DNA of 64,000 nt. Source: Verrucomicrobiaceae bacterium UBA1938 (GTDB taxonomy: Bacteria; Verrucomicrobiota; Verrucomicrobiia; Verrucomicrobiales; Verrucomicrobiaceae). A program made the position numbers and the translations under genes. How positions within the stretch are numbered: position 1 is the stretch's first letter; the number at the start of each line of letters is the position of its first letter. The stretch covers positions 1-64,000 of the forward strand of contig DDFC01000027.1 of assembly GCA_002336895.1 (NCBI GenBank), read 5' to 3'. Of the stretch, positions 25,495 through 34,406 are shown in pieces. Under the pieces are notes generated by a model. The model ran no database searches and was not told where the DNA came from. It saw only the letters and a list, made by a program, of their open reading frames with translations.

Positions 25495-27066
25495 ATGCCC
25501 GCCACCCGCCGCCACCCTCTTTCCACCCGCACCTGCCTCGGCATGGCGGCGGCGCTGCTGCTGGCGGGGCAGGGGCTCGTGCACGCGGACTGGCGGGACG
25601 ACATCGGCTACACCCAGCTGGCCGCCGAGCTGGGCTCCTCCGTGCCCACAGGCGCGGGTGTCATCCTGCTGCAGTCGGAGGCCAATGACCAGACCTCCCC
25701 GCCCAACTACCTGCCGCAGGACGGCGGATCGGGCGCGATCACCGGCACGGGTGCCTACAGCGGCAAGACGCTCAATGCCGAATCCGGCGCCGGGGTGGTG
25801 CTGAGCCATGCGCAGAGCGTGGCCTATTACTACTACGCCAACGGCAGCGGCATCGGCCAGGGGGCCACGGAGATCCACAACTACACGGCCACGGATTTTC
25901 TTAACCGTCTTTATGCCGGCGCCTCGCCGCCCACCTTTCCGGGGCGCGTGCAGAACCACAGCTGGATCGGCTCCACAGACACCACCACCGATCCGCAGCT
26001 GCTGCGCAGCCTGGACTTCATGATCAACCGGGACGGCACCCTGGTGGCCGTGCCGCTGAACAACAACGCCGATCCCATGCCTGCCCTGCTGGGAAACAAC
26101 TACCACGCTCTCACGGCCGGGCTGCGCAGCGGCGTGCACAGCCGGGGAGGCACCAACACGGACGGCAGCGGCCGCATGAAGCCGGATCTGGTGGTGAACG
26201 TGGCTGAAACAAGCTACGCCTCTCCCGCCATCGCTGGCACGGTGGCGGCGATGCTCCAGTCCGCCGTCGCCACCGGGAATGCGAACGCGCAGAAACCGCA
26301 GGCCATCAAGGCGCAGATGCTGGCAGGTGCCTCCAAGCAAAACCTGCCGCAGTGGCAGCGCCTCGCAAGCACCGCGCCCTATGACGCCGTCTTTGGTGCG
26401 GGAGAGCTGAACATTCGCAACGCCTACTACATCCAGCAGGCGGGGCAGCGTGGCTACTCCACCAGCACGGAGGTGCCCTCGCGCGGCTGGGACTACAACA
26501 CCACGACCAACAATGCCGCCGGGCGGCGCTACTTTTTCAGCATCCCCGCCGGGCGCTATGCCACCACCTTTTCCGCCGCCATCACCTGGCACCGCGCCAT
26601 TTTGGGGATCAACGGCGGTGCATACAGCAGCAGCCTCTCAAACCTCGATCTGGCGCTCTATGCCTCCACCAGCTTCACACCGGACAGCATCGCGTTGTAC
26701 ACCTCCGCCAGCACGGTGGACAATGTGGAGCACATCTTTGCCTGCAATCTGCCGCCAGGGCAGTACATGCTGGTAGTGACGTCCAGCACCAAAAACATCT
26801 TGTACGGCCTGGCCTGGGACGCGCAGCTGGGCGGCGGTCCGGCGCTGGCACCGCAGCTCTCCGGCAGCCAGTGGCAGCTCTCGGCCTCCAGCCTGGACCC
26901 GTATCTGAGCTACACCATCGAGAGCTCGCCGGATCTCGTCAGCGGCTGGACCACGGAGCTGACCTTTCGCACCGCAGACACCACGCCCGCCTACACCTGC
27001 ACGTGGCAGCCCCCGCAGAGCGCCAGCCGGTACTTTTACCGCCTGAAGTGGACGCCCGTGCGGTGA
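25495..27066 (+). CDS. Secreted subtilase-like protein, divergent
   Basis: A 523-residue exported protein with a signal ending near HADW. Subtilisin-like landmarks are present but altered: the Ser region reads ETSYASPAIAGTVAAML (compare GTSFATPHVAG) at about residue 240; GVVLSHAQSVAYYYY resembles the His region; RVQNHSWIGSTD resembles the NNSWG strand. The expected catalytic Asp-Thr/Ser-Gly is not visible at the GAGVILLQSEAN position, so activity is doubtful. The C-terminal ~200 residues are beta rich, ending in a fibronectin/immunoglobulin-like segment (YLSYTIESSPDLVSGWTTEL) often seen in Verrucomicrobia exoproteins. Alternative: a non-peptidase adhesin. Confidence 0.68.
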   Translation: MPATRRHPLSTRTCLGMAAALLLAGQGLVHADWRDDIGYTQLAAELGSSVPTGAGVILLQSEANDQTSPPNYLPQDGGSGAITGTGAYSGKTLNAESGAGVVLSHAQSVAYYYYANGSGIGQGATEIHNYTATDFLNRLYAGASPPTFPGRVQNHSWIGSTDTTTDPQLLRSLDFMINRDGTLVAVPLNNNADPMPALLGNNYHALTAGLRSGVHSRGGTNTDGSGRMKPDLVVNVAETSYASPAIAGTVAAMLQSAVATGNANAQKPQAIKAQMLAGASKQNLPQWQRLASTAPYDAVFGAGELNIRNAYYIQQAGQRGYSTSTEVPSRGWDYNTTTNNAAGRRYFFSIPAGRYATTFSAAITWHRAILGINGGAYSSSLSNLDLALYASTSFTPDSIALYTSASTVDNVEHIFACNLPPGQYMLVVTSSTKNILYGLAWDAQLGGGPALAPQLSGSQWQLSASSLDPYLSYTIESSPDLVSGWTTELTFRTADTTPAYTCTWQPPQSASRYFYRLKWTPVR

Positions 27067-27149
27067 GTGCGTCTGCATTTGCAATGCCGATAGACAAGCT
27101 CGGAGCTGCGCGTTAAACCTCGCCCGATCGATTCTCACCCAACCCACTC

Positions 27150-27866
27150 ATGAAACTGCATCTCGCACTCGCCGCACTCCTCGCCGCCGTCTCCTTCGCC
27201 AGCGCTGAGGAAAAGGAAATCTTCAACGGCAAAGACCTCACTGGTTGGGAGGGCAACAAGGAGCTCTGGAGCGTGCAGGACGGCACCATCACCGGCAAGA
27301 CCCCTGCCGACCCCGCCAATCCGGCCAAGAGCATCCTCAAGCACAACACCTTCCTCATCTGGAAAGGCGGTACCGTGGGCGACTTTGAGCTCACGTTTCA
27401 GTACCGCATCGAAAAAGGAAATTCTGGTGTGCAGTACCGCAGCAAGGAACTCCCTGCCGGGGAAAACGGCCCCATCATCAGCGGCTACCAGGCCGACTTT
27501 GAGGCCGGAGACAAGTACAGCGGCATCCTCTATGAGGAGCGTGGCCGTGGCATCCTGGCCCTGCGTGGCGAAAAGAGCGTGATCAAGCCTGCTGCGGACG
27601 GCGGCAAAAAGCCCGTGCTCGAAAAATCCCCCCTCAGCGACAGCGCCGCCATCCAGGCCTCCATCAAGAAGGAAGACTGGAACGAGTACCGCATCGTGGC
27701 CAAGGGCAACCATGTGCAGCATTTCATCAATGGCATGCAGACCGTGGACGTGACGGACGAAGACGCCGCCAATGCGCCCAAGGAAGGCCTGCTGGCCCTG
27801 CAGATCCACGCCGGCCCGCCGATGGTGGTGCAGTTCAAAAACTTCAAGCTCGTCGAAACGAAATAG
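27150..27866 (+). CDS. Secreted DUF1080 protein (3-keto-disaccharide hydrolase/LamG-like fold)
   Basis: A 238-residue exported protein with signal peptide MKLHLALAALLAAVSFASA. DUF1080 motifs are complete: EIFNGKDLTGWEGNKELWSV at the N-terminus, FLIWKGGTVGDFELTFQYRI, GNSGVQYRSKELP, SGYQADFEAG and a closing GLLALQIHAGPPMVVQFKNF. Members have a concanavalin-like fold; some hydrolyse 3-keto-glycosides and work with Gfo/Idh sugar oxidoreductases, of which this window has two. Assigning that activity here is an inference. Confidence 0.92.
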   Translation: MKLHLALAALLAAVSFASAEEKEIFNGKDLTGWEGNKELWSVQDGTITGKTPADPANPAKSILKHNTFLIWKGGTVGDFELTFQYRIEKGNSGVQYRSKELPAGENGPIISGYQADFEAGDKYSGILYEERGRGILALRGEKSVIKPAADGGKKPVLEKSPLSDSAAIQASIKKEDWNEYRIVAKGNHVQHFINGMQTVDVTDEDAANAPKEGLLALQIHAGPPMVVQFKNFKLVETK

Positions 27867-27888
27867 CCGTGCTTAGTTGGCCGCTGTC

Positions 27889-28608
27889 ATGACCCGACTG
27901 CTCTCCATCACGCTCTTTCTCCTGACCTTCGGCCTGGCCCTCCCGGCTGTGGCAGACACCGAATACCTCGTCGTCAGCGGCGGGCCTGCGGTGCGTCAGT
28001 TTGAAGACCTGCGCAAGCCCGGGGAGCAGCATGACCGCTGGTGGGGAAACTTCATCCGCACCGCCCGTGTGCGCATGCAGGAGATCCACAAAACGGCGCC
28101 TGCGGGCACACGCATCACTTGGCTGGTGTATCGGGACGGCTACGTGCGCCGCTCCGCCGCCGAGCACCAGCCGCTGACGCAGAATGTGGAGTCCGTGCCC
28201 AAGGCATACCCATATATCAATCTCGTGTGGTTCCGCAGCGCGGACGAGCTCATCCGCTACATTAACCACGGCGCGGCTGGTCGTGGCGGGCTCAAGATCT
28301 CAGGCTTTGAGTACTTCGGCCACTCCAACAAGTACAGCTTCATGTTCGACTACAGCTCGGACACCTACGCCACCTCCACAGCCTGGCTGCACCAGAACGA
28401 CCTGCACAAGCTCAGCCGCTGGGCCTTCAGCAGCAAGGCCTACTGCCAGAGCTGGGGCTGCCACACGGCGGAGAGTTTCAGCAAGGCATGGAAACGCGCC
28501 ACCGGCACCTTCATGGTCGGTGCCATGGGCAAGACCGACTACTCAGACATGCACCTGCGCGACTGGCATGTGGGCCTCTCCAGCGGCTCCCGCTGGGTGA
28601 AGCGGTGA
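27889..28608 (+). CDS. Secreted protein with caspase-like His/Cys pattern, uncharacterised
   Basis: A 239-residue exported protein (signal MTRLLSITLFLLTFGLALPA). I do not recognise a named family. Two motifs resemble the His/Cys dyad of clan CD (caspase/gingipain/CHAT/DUF4347-like) folds: FEYFGHSNKYS (His145, at the end of a hydrophobic strand) and AYCQSWGCHTAESFSKAWKR (Cys191 followed by small residues and a helix, compare the Cys-x-x-A of DUF4347). ATGTFMVGAMGKTDYSD then matches the strand that follows in those families. The start at 27889 gives a proper signal peptide and lies 22 bases after the DUF1080 gene. Confidence 0.7.
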   Translation: MTRLLSITLFLLTFGLALPAVADTEYLVVSGGPAVRQFEDLRKPGEQHDRWWGNFIRTARVRMQEIHKTAPAGTRITWLVYRDGYVRRSAAEHQPLTQNVESVPKAYPYINLVWFRSADELIRYINHGAAGRGGLKISGFEYFGHSNKYSFMFDYSSDTYATSTAWLHQNDLHKLSRWAFSSKAYCQSWGCHTAESFSKAWKRATGTFMVGAMGKTDYSDMHLRDWHVGLSSGSRWVKR

Positions 28609-28749
28609 GAGAAAATCTGCCATAGGGCCAAGGCATGCGTCAGGGTGAAACGCCCTGCTGAATGGGAGTTCAGAAGCGCAGGCATCCTGTGAGATATCGA
28701 GGGCATCCCCGGCACCTTGATCTTTCTGCTTCTCACGCTAAACGACTGC

Positions 28750-29544
28750 ATGGATGAATCGTACACGCAGCGTTTTGGCGGCATCGGGCGGCTTTATGGG
28801 GCTGCGGCACTGCCGCGCCTTCAGGCTGCGCATGTGGCCATCGTAGGCGTTGGCGGCGTCGGTTCCTGGGTGGTGGAGGCGCTTGCCCGCAGCGGCGTCG
28901 GCACGCTGACACTGATGGACATGGACGATGTCTGCATCACCAACACCAACCGCCAGCTGCCGGCGCTGGCCCACACCGTGGGCGTTTCCAAGGTGGATGT
29001 CCTGGCCGCACGCGTGGCGGAGATCAATCCCGACTGCCACGTGAACCGCGTCATCGAGTTCCTCACTGAATCGAATGTGGACCGCCTGCTTGCGCCAGCT
29101 TTTGATTTTGTCGTTGATGCCGTGGACCGCACTTCCATCAAGGCGCTGATTCTGGCCAGGTGCCACGCCCGCGGCATGCCTGTCATCACCTCCGGCTCTG
29201 CTGGCGGCAGACGTGATCCTACGCTTATCCGCACATCAGACCTTGGTCACGCCGGGGCTGACACCCTGCTCAAAGGCGTGCGCCAGTGCCTGCGCCGTCA
29301 GCACGGCTTTCCCAAGAGCGAGGAAGGCCGCCCTCTGGCCATGGACATCCCATGTGTTTTTTCCAGCGAGAAGCCGATCTATCCCTGGGCGGATGGCTCC
29401 TGCTCGCTGGAGCCCGAATCCGGTGCCGAAACCGGCCTTCGCCTCGACTGCGCCGCCGGTTTTGGCGCGGCCACCCACGTCACCGGCACGTTTGGCTTTG
29501 TGCTCGCGGCGGAGGTGGTGCGGAGGCTGGCAGCCGTGGGATGA
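28750..29544 (+). CDS. tcdA: tRNA threonylcarbamoyladenosine dehydratase
   Basis: A 264-residue E1/ThiF-family enzyme (TcdA/CsdL) that cyclises t6A37 to ct6A in ANN-decoding tRNAs using ATP. The N-terminus RFGGIGRLYG and the ATP-binding GVGGVGSWVVEALARSGVG are diagnostic, followed by DMDDVCITNTNRQLPAL and FVVDAVDRTSIKALIL. The C-terminus has AAGFGAATHVTGTFGFVLAA. The start at 28750 is set by the conserved MDESYTQRFGG; the frame extends 33 bases further upstream without similarity. Confidence 0.95.
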   Translation: MDESYTQRFGGIGRLYGAAALPRLQAAHVAIVGVGGVGSWVVEALARSGVGTLTLMDMDDVCITNTNRQLPALAHTVGVSKVDVLAARVAEINPDCHVNRVIEFLTESNVDRLLAPAFDFVVDAVDRTSIKALILARCHARGMPVITSGSAGGRRDPTLIRTSDLGHAGADTLLKGVRQCLRRQHGFPKSEEGRPLAMDIPCVFSSEKPIYPWADGSCSLEPESGAETGLRLDCAAGFGAATHVTGTFGFVLAAEVVRRLAAVG

Positions 29545-29573
29545 GAGGAGCGCAGAATGCGCTAGTCATGGGG

Positions 29574-29879
29574 TCAATCCCCGGCCGACGACTTTGGCCG
29601 GCCATCACGAATTCCAAAAGAACTGCGTTGATTTGCCCACCATGCAACGAGGGGCAGCCAGAACAAAAGCCCGCCTGCAAGGTAGACGAACGCATAAGCC
29701 TCCTGCGTCGGGTTCGTGGCTTCGAAGAGGGCGGCCACGAAAAAAAAGCCGAAGTAGGAGGCCATGAGGTAAAAGACGGTCCAGCCGAGATACCACATCC
29801 AAACTTTACGGTAGAGAATCCCGAAACTGAAGATCGAGAAGACTGCGGCGAGGCCGAGAAAGTAAGGAAACACTTCCAT
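29574..29879 (-). CDS. Small membrane protein, uncharacterised
   Basis: A 101-residue protein with three probable membrane segments (about 5-22, PYFLGLAAVFSIFSFGILY; 30-52, YLGWTVFYLMASYFGFFFVA; 65-82, FVYLAGGLLFWLPLVAWW). It has no family I recognise. It starts 33 bases after the stop of the rhodanese gene on the same strand, so the two are probably co-transcribed. The hydrophobic pattern and position support a real gene. Confidence 0.6.
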   Translation of the reverse strand: MEVFPYFLGLAAVFSIFSFGILYRKVWMWYLGWTVFYLMASYFGFFFVAALFEATNPTQEAYAFVYLAGGLLFWLPLVAWWANQRSSFGIRDGRPKSSAGD

Positions 29880-29911
29880 GTTATGGACGAGAGGATCGGC
29901 TGGCCGTGCTG

Positions 29912-30298
29912 CTACTTCGCCACCGGCTTGCCCGCCTTGACCCAGCCGCCAAAGCCGTCGTCCATGTGGATGAGGTGGGTGAAGCCCAGCTTTTCAAAAG
30001 CCGGCAGCGCCCGGGTGCTGCGGCCTCCAGCCTGGCAGTGCACCAGCGTGGGCTGGGTCTTGTCCAGCTTGGCCAGCTGCGCTTCAAAGTCGGCGGACAT
30101 GATGTCGATGTTCTTCGCGCCCTTGATGTGTCCGTCTTTGAATTCATCCGGTGTGCGCACATCCACGATCACGACTTTTTCTGCGGAGATGATTTTGGCG
30201 GCTTCGTCGGCTTTGACATGTTTCACGGGGTCTGCGGCAAGGGACATGGCGGGGATGATGAGGGTGAGGAGAAGGGTGGTGATGAAGAGGTGCTTCAT
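29912..30298 (-). CDS. Secreted rhodanese-like domain protein
   Basis: A 128-residue single-domain rhodanese with a signal peptide (FITTLLLTLIIPAMSLA). Conserved motifs are VVIVDVRTPDEFKDGHIKGA and the active-site loop LVHCQAGGRSTRAL with Cys88; the C-terminal GFGGWVKAGKPV is typical. It is a sulfurtransferase or sulfane-sulfur carrier in the periplasm. It lies upstream of the small membrane protein gene in the same direction. Confidence 0.92.
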   Translation of the reverse strand: MKHLFITTLLLTLIIPAMSLAADPVKHVKADEAAKIISAEKVVIVDVRTPDEFKDGHIKGAKNIDIMSADFEAQLAKLDKTQPTLVHCQAGGRSTRALPAFEKLGFTHLIHMDDGFGGWVKAGKPVAK

Positions 30299-30332
30299 GA
30301 TGTATAGGATTCCAGGTTTAAGGTTTAAAGTG

Positions 30333-30869
30333 TCAATTTGTGGCGGGGGTGGGACAGTGTACTTCGACAGGCATGCAGCTGAGACGCTGGTAGAGCTTCC
30401 TCAGCGTCAGCAGAGGCCACCAGCGGTAGAGGTAGATCTCCAGCGGTTTCCACATGGCCACCCAGCCCATGATGGTGATGCCTTCTCTGGCCACGAGACG
30501 CCATTCGGCGGCAGGTGGCAGCAGACTGGCGGCCGACTGGCACAGCGCCAGAAAGAGCAGGCCAATGAGCAGGGATTTTCGCCCCTCACGCATGAGGCGT
30601 TTGAACTCCCGCAGCGTCATTTCCGCGCGGTACTCGAAGTAATGTGCGATGGAGTCGGAGACGAGCTTCTGCGCATCGGTCACGTCAGTGGGCGTTTTGG
30701 CCAGGTGCACCACCAGTTTCAGGTCGTGCTTGTGCGGGTGCTCCTGCGCCCAGCTGACGATGAATTCCTCCGCATCATGGTCGAGATCCCGCTCGTGAAA
30801 GGGGGATGGGTCCAGGGAATTGAACAGCTGGTTCAGCTCCGTGAGCTTGACCTCGATGAGTTCAGTCAT
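30333..30869 (-). CDS. Uncharacterised membrane protein
   Basis: A 178-residue protein. The N-terminal ~95 residues are soluble and acidic (HDAEEFIVSWAQEHPHKHDL; VVHLAKTPTDVTDAQKLVSD), followed by a basic stretch (REFKRLMREGRKS) and one or two membrane segments (about 102-120 SLLIGLLFLALCQSAASLL; about 130-150 GITIMGWVAMWKPLEIYLY). No family recognised. The start at 30869 is chosen because the longer frame adds a Pro-rich leader without support. Confidence 0.65.
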   Translation of the reverse strand: MTELIEVKLTELNQLFNSLDPSPFHERDLDHDAEEFIVSWAQEHPHKHDLKLVVHLAKTPTDVTDAQKLVSDSIAHYFEYRAEMTLREFKRLMREGRKSLLIGLLFLALCQSAASLLPPAAEWRLVAREGITIMGWVAMWKPLEIYLYRWWPLLTLRKLYQRLSCMPVEVHCPTPATN

Positions 30870-30986
30870 GGGAAGGGCGGGAGGGCGCGGCAGGGAAATG
30901 CCGAATGACAAAGCAAATGCAGTCGCTGCCATAGGGCATCCGTGTCTTGCTCGTCATTCGGCCTTCTGATTTCATCAATTAGGGCA

Positions 30987-31706
30987 TTACGCCTTGATGG
31001 CGGCCTCGTAGCCCTTGGCCACTTCGGCCCAGTTCACCACATTCCACCAGGCGGCGATGTAGTCAGGGCGCTTGTTTTGGTACTTCAGGTAGTAGGCGTG
31101 CTCCCACACATCCAGGCCCAGGATCGGTGTGCCCAGATCGGCTTCGTCCACGATGCCCTTCATGAGCGGGTTGTCCTGGTTTGGGGTGGAGGTGACCTTG
31201 AGCTTGCCGTCCTTGGTAACGATCAGCCAGGCCCAGCCGGAGCCGAAGCGCTTCACCCCGGCTTCACCAAAGACCTTTTTGAAGTCGTCGACGCTGGAGA
31301 AGGTGCTTTGGATGGCGGCACCCAGTTTGCCTTCAGGGCCTTTCGGGCCGCTGCCAGCCGGTGCCATCCATTTCCAGAACCAGGTGTGGTTCACATGACC
31401 GCCGCCGTTGTTGCGGATGGCGGTCTGGGAGGCTTCAGGCAGGGATTTGATGTCGCTCACCAGTTCAATGGCGTCTGTTTTGCCGATGCTGGCAGCTTTG
31501 AGCGCGTCTCCAAGCTTGGAAATGTAGGCGGTGTGGTGCTTGCCAAAGTGGATGTTCATGGTCAGCGCATCGATGTGCGGTTCCAGGGCTTCGGGGGCGT
31601 AGGGAAGAGGAGCCTGCGTTAGATCCAGCGCGAGGCTGGTGGAGGGGGCGATCAGCGTACCTGCGAGTGCCGCAGTGCTGGTGGAGAGGAAGGCGCGTCG
31701 GTTCAT
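30987..31706 (-). CDS. Superoxide dismutase (Mn/Fe family, Mn-like), TAT-exported
   Basis: A 239-residue enzyme that dismutates superoxide. A twin-arginine-like leader (NRRAFLSTSTAALAGTLIAP) precedes the fold. Metal ligands are His in NIHFGKHHTAYI, His in GGGHVNHTWFW, and Asp and His in LGLDVWEHAYYLKY. The Gly-Gly-Gly before the second His and the Gln of TPNQDNPLM favour the Mn-type subgroup over Fe. Export is uncommon for this family and points to defence of the periplasm. The gap to the divergent OmpA-like gene is 108 bases and should contain both promoters. Confidence 0.94.
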   Translation of the reverse strand: MNRRAFLSTSTAALAGTLIAPSTSLALDLTQAPLPYAPEALEPHIDALTMNIHFGKHHTAYISKLGDALKAASIGKTDAIELVSDIKSLPEASQTAIRNNGGGHVNHTWFWKWMAPAGSGPKGPEGKLGAAIQSTFSSVDDFKKVFGEAGVKRFGSGWAWLIVTKDGKLKVTSTPNQDNPLMKGIVDEADLGTPILGLDVWEHAYYLKYQNKRPDYIAAWWNVVNWAEVAKGYEAAIKA

Positions 31707-31814
31707 GGTGGTGGGTTGTGGGGTGGGAACTCAAGAATACGAAGCCGGCGGAGCCAATGTCACGGTTAAAGTGCCGCGTGCAAAGCTTTGGCCTCATGGT
31801 ACCGTTGGTACGTC

Positions 31815-32885
31815 ATGGCCGCAGTCACACATCCCCCCGAGTGGACCACTCCACAGTCCTCCTTTCGTTCCCGAGACGACTGGAGCCTGAAGTGGTGGAT
31901 GATGTTTGCGCTCATTCTCTCCGTGGTTTTCCACATGATGCTGGTCGTGGGCTTTGACACCCTGGGCATCTCCAATGTGACACCGGCCAAAATGCGCGAG
32001 GTGCCTGAGCGCATCCGCATCGACGAGCGGCTGCTGAAAGACCAGAAGGCCATCCAGCAGATCCCAGAAATCATCGCGCCGGGAAATGTGCCGGACATGA
32101 AGGCCTTTGAGCCCAAGCTGGATGATTTCGACAAGCTGCAGGAACTGCCCAAAAACCAGGAGATCGACCTCACGCCGAACGTGAAGGAGATCACCAACTT
32201 TGTCCGTGCCAACGACCCCGGAGATGGGGCTCCCGGCACCCCCAAAGGCAGCGAGATGGCCAAGCTCCTGGCCCCGCAGGCCATGGAGGCGCCTGACATC
32301 GCCGCAGAGATGGCCAGCGTGCGCCGTGATGTGCTGTCCAAGCCCGTCTCGGAAAAGCAGATGCTGCTGGATGCAGGCGCGCTGGAGCCCGGAGAGGGCG
32401 GCAAGGTGGACACCGGTCTGCTGGATGCCGTGAAGAGCCAGGGCACCGCCACGGCTGCGGGTGCGCGTGTGAAAGGCTTCAGCAATCTCGACGACCTCCT
32501 CGGCGGCGGTGGCAAGATGGGCGGCAGCACGGCCCCGATCCTGATGCCCACGGATCTGCTCTTTGAATACGGCAGCGATCAACTGGCCGAGACCGCACGC
32601 CTCAGCCTCATGAAGCTCGGCTTCCTCATCCAGAAAAACCCGGACTCGCTCTTCATCATCGAGGGGCACACCGACAGCTTTGGCGGAGAGGACTACAATC
32701 TGGAGCTGAGCATGCGCCGCGCCAGCGCTGTGGTGAACTGGCTGCGGGAATCTCTGGGCCTCGGCACGGACCGCATCCAGGCCGTGGGCATGGGCAAGTC
32801 CAAGCCCATCGTCAGCATATCGGGCACGGTGGAGCAGCAGGGCATGAACCGCCGCGTGGAGATCAAGGTGAGGCCCAAAAAATAA
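31815..32885 (+). CDS. OmpA family protein with N-terminal membrane anchor
   Basis: A 356-residue protein. After a ~25-residue cytoplasmic tail comes one membrane segment (WWMMFALILSVVFHMMLVVG). A long hydrophilic, Glu/Lys/Pro-rich periplasmic region follows (~50-230). The C-terminal OmpA domain (about 240-356) has LFEYGSDQLAETARLSLMKL, IEGHTDSFGGEDYNLELSMR, RASAVVNWL and GMNRRVEIKVRPKK, which bind peptidoglycan. The anchored topology recalls MotB or TonB-like spanning proteins more than outer-membrane OmpA. The start at 31815 is an ATG; an upstream TTG frame is less likely. The next membrane-protein gene begins 27 bases on. Confidence 0.88.
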   Translation: MAAVTHPPEWTTPQSSFRSRDDWSLKWWMMFALILSVVFHMMLVVGFDTLGISNVTPAKMREVPERIRIDERLLKDQKAIQQIPEIIAPGNVPDMKAFEPKLDDFDKLQELPKNQEIDLTPNVKEITNFVRANDPGDGAPGTPKGSEMAKLLAPQAMEAPDIAAEMASVRRDVLSKPVSEKQMLLDAGALEPGEGGKVDTGLLDAVKSQGTATAAGARVKGFSNLDDLLGGGGKMGGSTAPILMPTDLLFEYGSDQLAETARLSLMKLGFLIQKNPDSLFIIEGHTDSFGGEDYNLELSMRRASAVVNWLRESLGLGTDRIQAVGMGKSKPIVSISGTVEQQGMNRRVEIKVRPKK

Positions 32886-32912
32886 GCGAACGCCAAGTCA
32901 AACTCGCTGAGC

Positions 32913-34388
32913 ATGTTGGTGAAGACGGTGTTTCTCCAGTTAACAAAACTTTGGCTGCGCGGCGGACGCTGGGTGGTGATGATTGCGGGCTTGATGCTGT
33001 TTGCCTGGTGCTATCTGCAGGCCTTCCACACGCAGAGCAGCGCCAGCACTGGAACAGCTGAGCAGGAGCGTCTGTATCTCGACGCGGCTGTCGCCACACG
33101 GCATGATCTGACGCCGGACTTTTCAAAGAGTGTCTCGCAGCCGCTGAACGACTGGCTGCCACACCGCACCGATGGTGTGGTGCGCCCCCTCTGGCCCTGG
33201 CTGGCTGCTTGGAATGTGGCAGAGGGGCAGCCGTCGCCAGCAACTGAGCTGACATCGGCAGACGAGCGTGTGCTGCGCGCCGGCAGGCGCTGGCAGGCTG
33301 GCATGGGGCTGGGTTTCCTGCTCGTTCTCGGCCTGGCTGCGGCGCGCGTGTTCTCCGTGCCCGCTGCGCTGGTGACGATCCTGACCATCGGTTTTGGCGT
33401 GCTGCTGCCGTCGGCGCGGTTCTTTGCTCCAGATGTGCTCTTTCAGCTGCTCTTTCTGCTGGTGTGGGTGTGCTGCATCGCAGCGCTGCAGCGCAATTCT
33501 CTCTGGCTCTACGGTCTCATCGGCTTTCTCTCCGCGCTGGCCAATCTGACGCTGCCCACCACCACCACGCTGGTGCTGACGTTTGTTTTTGTGAGCAGCC
33601 TGCGCTGGCTGTGGGGCTGGGTGCTGGCACATCTGCCCAAGGATGAGGGCACCTCTCTCTGGGTCTGGCGGAACCACTGGCTGGGACTGGTGCTGCTGGT
33701 GGCCTGCCATCTCATCACGGTGGGGCCCATGCTGGCTTACTCAAAGGAGAGAATGGGCTGTGCCTCGCCCTTTTACTGGCGCTGGTTTGAAAATGCTGCG
33801 GCCATGAAGCAGTGGACCACGACACACCACACGCGCGAGGCCCTGCTGGCCGTGCCTGAGAACAAACGACCAAGCTATGCCGCCTATGCGGAGGCCCACA
33901 GCCCGGAGCAGATCAAGGCCCGTGTGAGCCAGGGGGCGCTGAAAATGACCGAGGCGGTGCTGCAGCTGCCCTGGCGTTTTGACACCCTGCCGCACGAGCG
34001 CGGACTTTTCGTCATCAGTCTGGCCGGCATTCTGACGGTCCTGCTGCTCATCCTCGGCTTTGTGGCCCCGCGTGCGGCCCATGCCGGGCAGGCGCTGCAT
34101 CCTGAGACCGCACCGCTGGCTTTCTTCAGCGTGCTGGCCTGTGTGGCCTGCACGCTCGATTTCGGCTGGGACATTCCCGTTCTCACTTGGGGAAACCGCC
34201 ATCTCGCACTGTATCCGCCGCTGGTGCTCAGCCTCATCTGGGCCAGTGAGTCCCTCGTGCACCGTGCGCGTCGGCGGAAAATGCGCCTGCCCGTTTTCGT
34301 GATTTACGAAACAGCTCTATGGGCGCTGTGCATCATGGCCTTCTGGCGTATCATCGCGGTCTTGCAGCCGGTCTCTTTTGCGGCGTAA
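32913..34388 (+). CDS. Polytopic membrane protein, GT-C glycosyltransferase-like
   Basis: A 491-residue inner-membrane protein with about ten hydrophobic segments (e.g. VVMIAGLMLFAWCYL, GLGFLLVLGLAAARVFSV, FQLLFLLVWVCCIAAL, LVLLVACHLITVGPMLAY, ISLAGILTVLLLILGFVA). The first external loop is hydrophilic (AEQERLYLDAAVATRHDLTP). The layout fits PMT/ArnT-like GT-C transferases that use lipid-linked sugars, but no catalytic Asp-Glu or DxD in the first loop is clear, so the assignment is tentative. It sits between OmpA-like and HAD phosphatase genes, 18 bases before the latter's ATG. Confidence 0.72.
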   Translation: MLVKTVFLQLTKLWLRGGRWVVMIAGLMLFAWCYLQAFHTQSSASTGTAEQERLYLDAAVATRHDLTPDFSKSVSQPLNDWLPHRTDGVVRPLWPWLAAWNVAEGQPSPATELTSADERVLRAGRRWQAGMGLGFLLVLGLAAARVFSVPAALVTILTIGFGVLLPSARFFAPDVLFQLLFLLVWVCCIAALQRNSLWLYGLIGFLSALANLTLPTTTTLVLTFVFVSSLRWLWGWVLAHLPKDEGTSLWVWRNHWLGLVLLVACHLITVGPMLAYSKERMGCASPFYWRWFENAAAMKQWTTTHHTREALLAVPENKRPSYAAYAEAHSPEQIKARVSQGALKMTEAVLQLPWRFDTLPHERGLFVISLAGILTVLLLILGFVAPRAAHAGQALHPETAPLAFFSVLACVACTLDFGWDIPVLTWGNRHLALYPPLVLSLIWASESLVHRARRRKMRLPVFVIYETALWALCIMAFWRIIAVLQPVSFAA

Positions 34389-34406
34389 GTGCCTTCCCAA
34401 CCCTGC

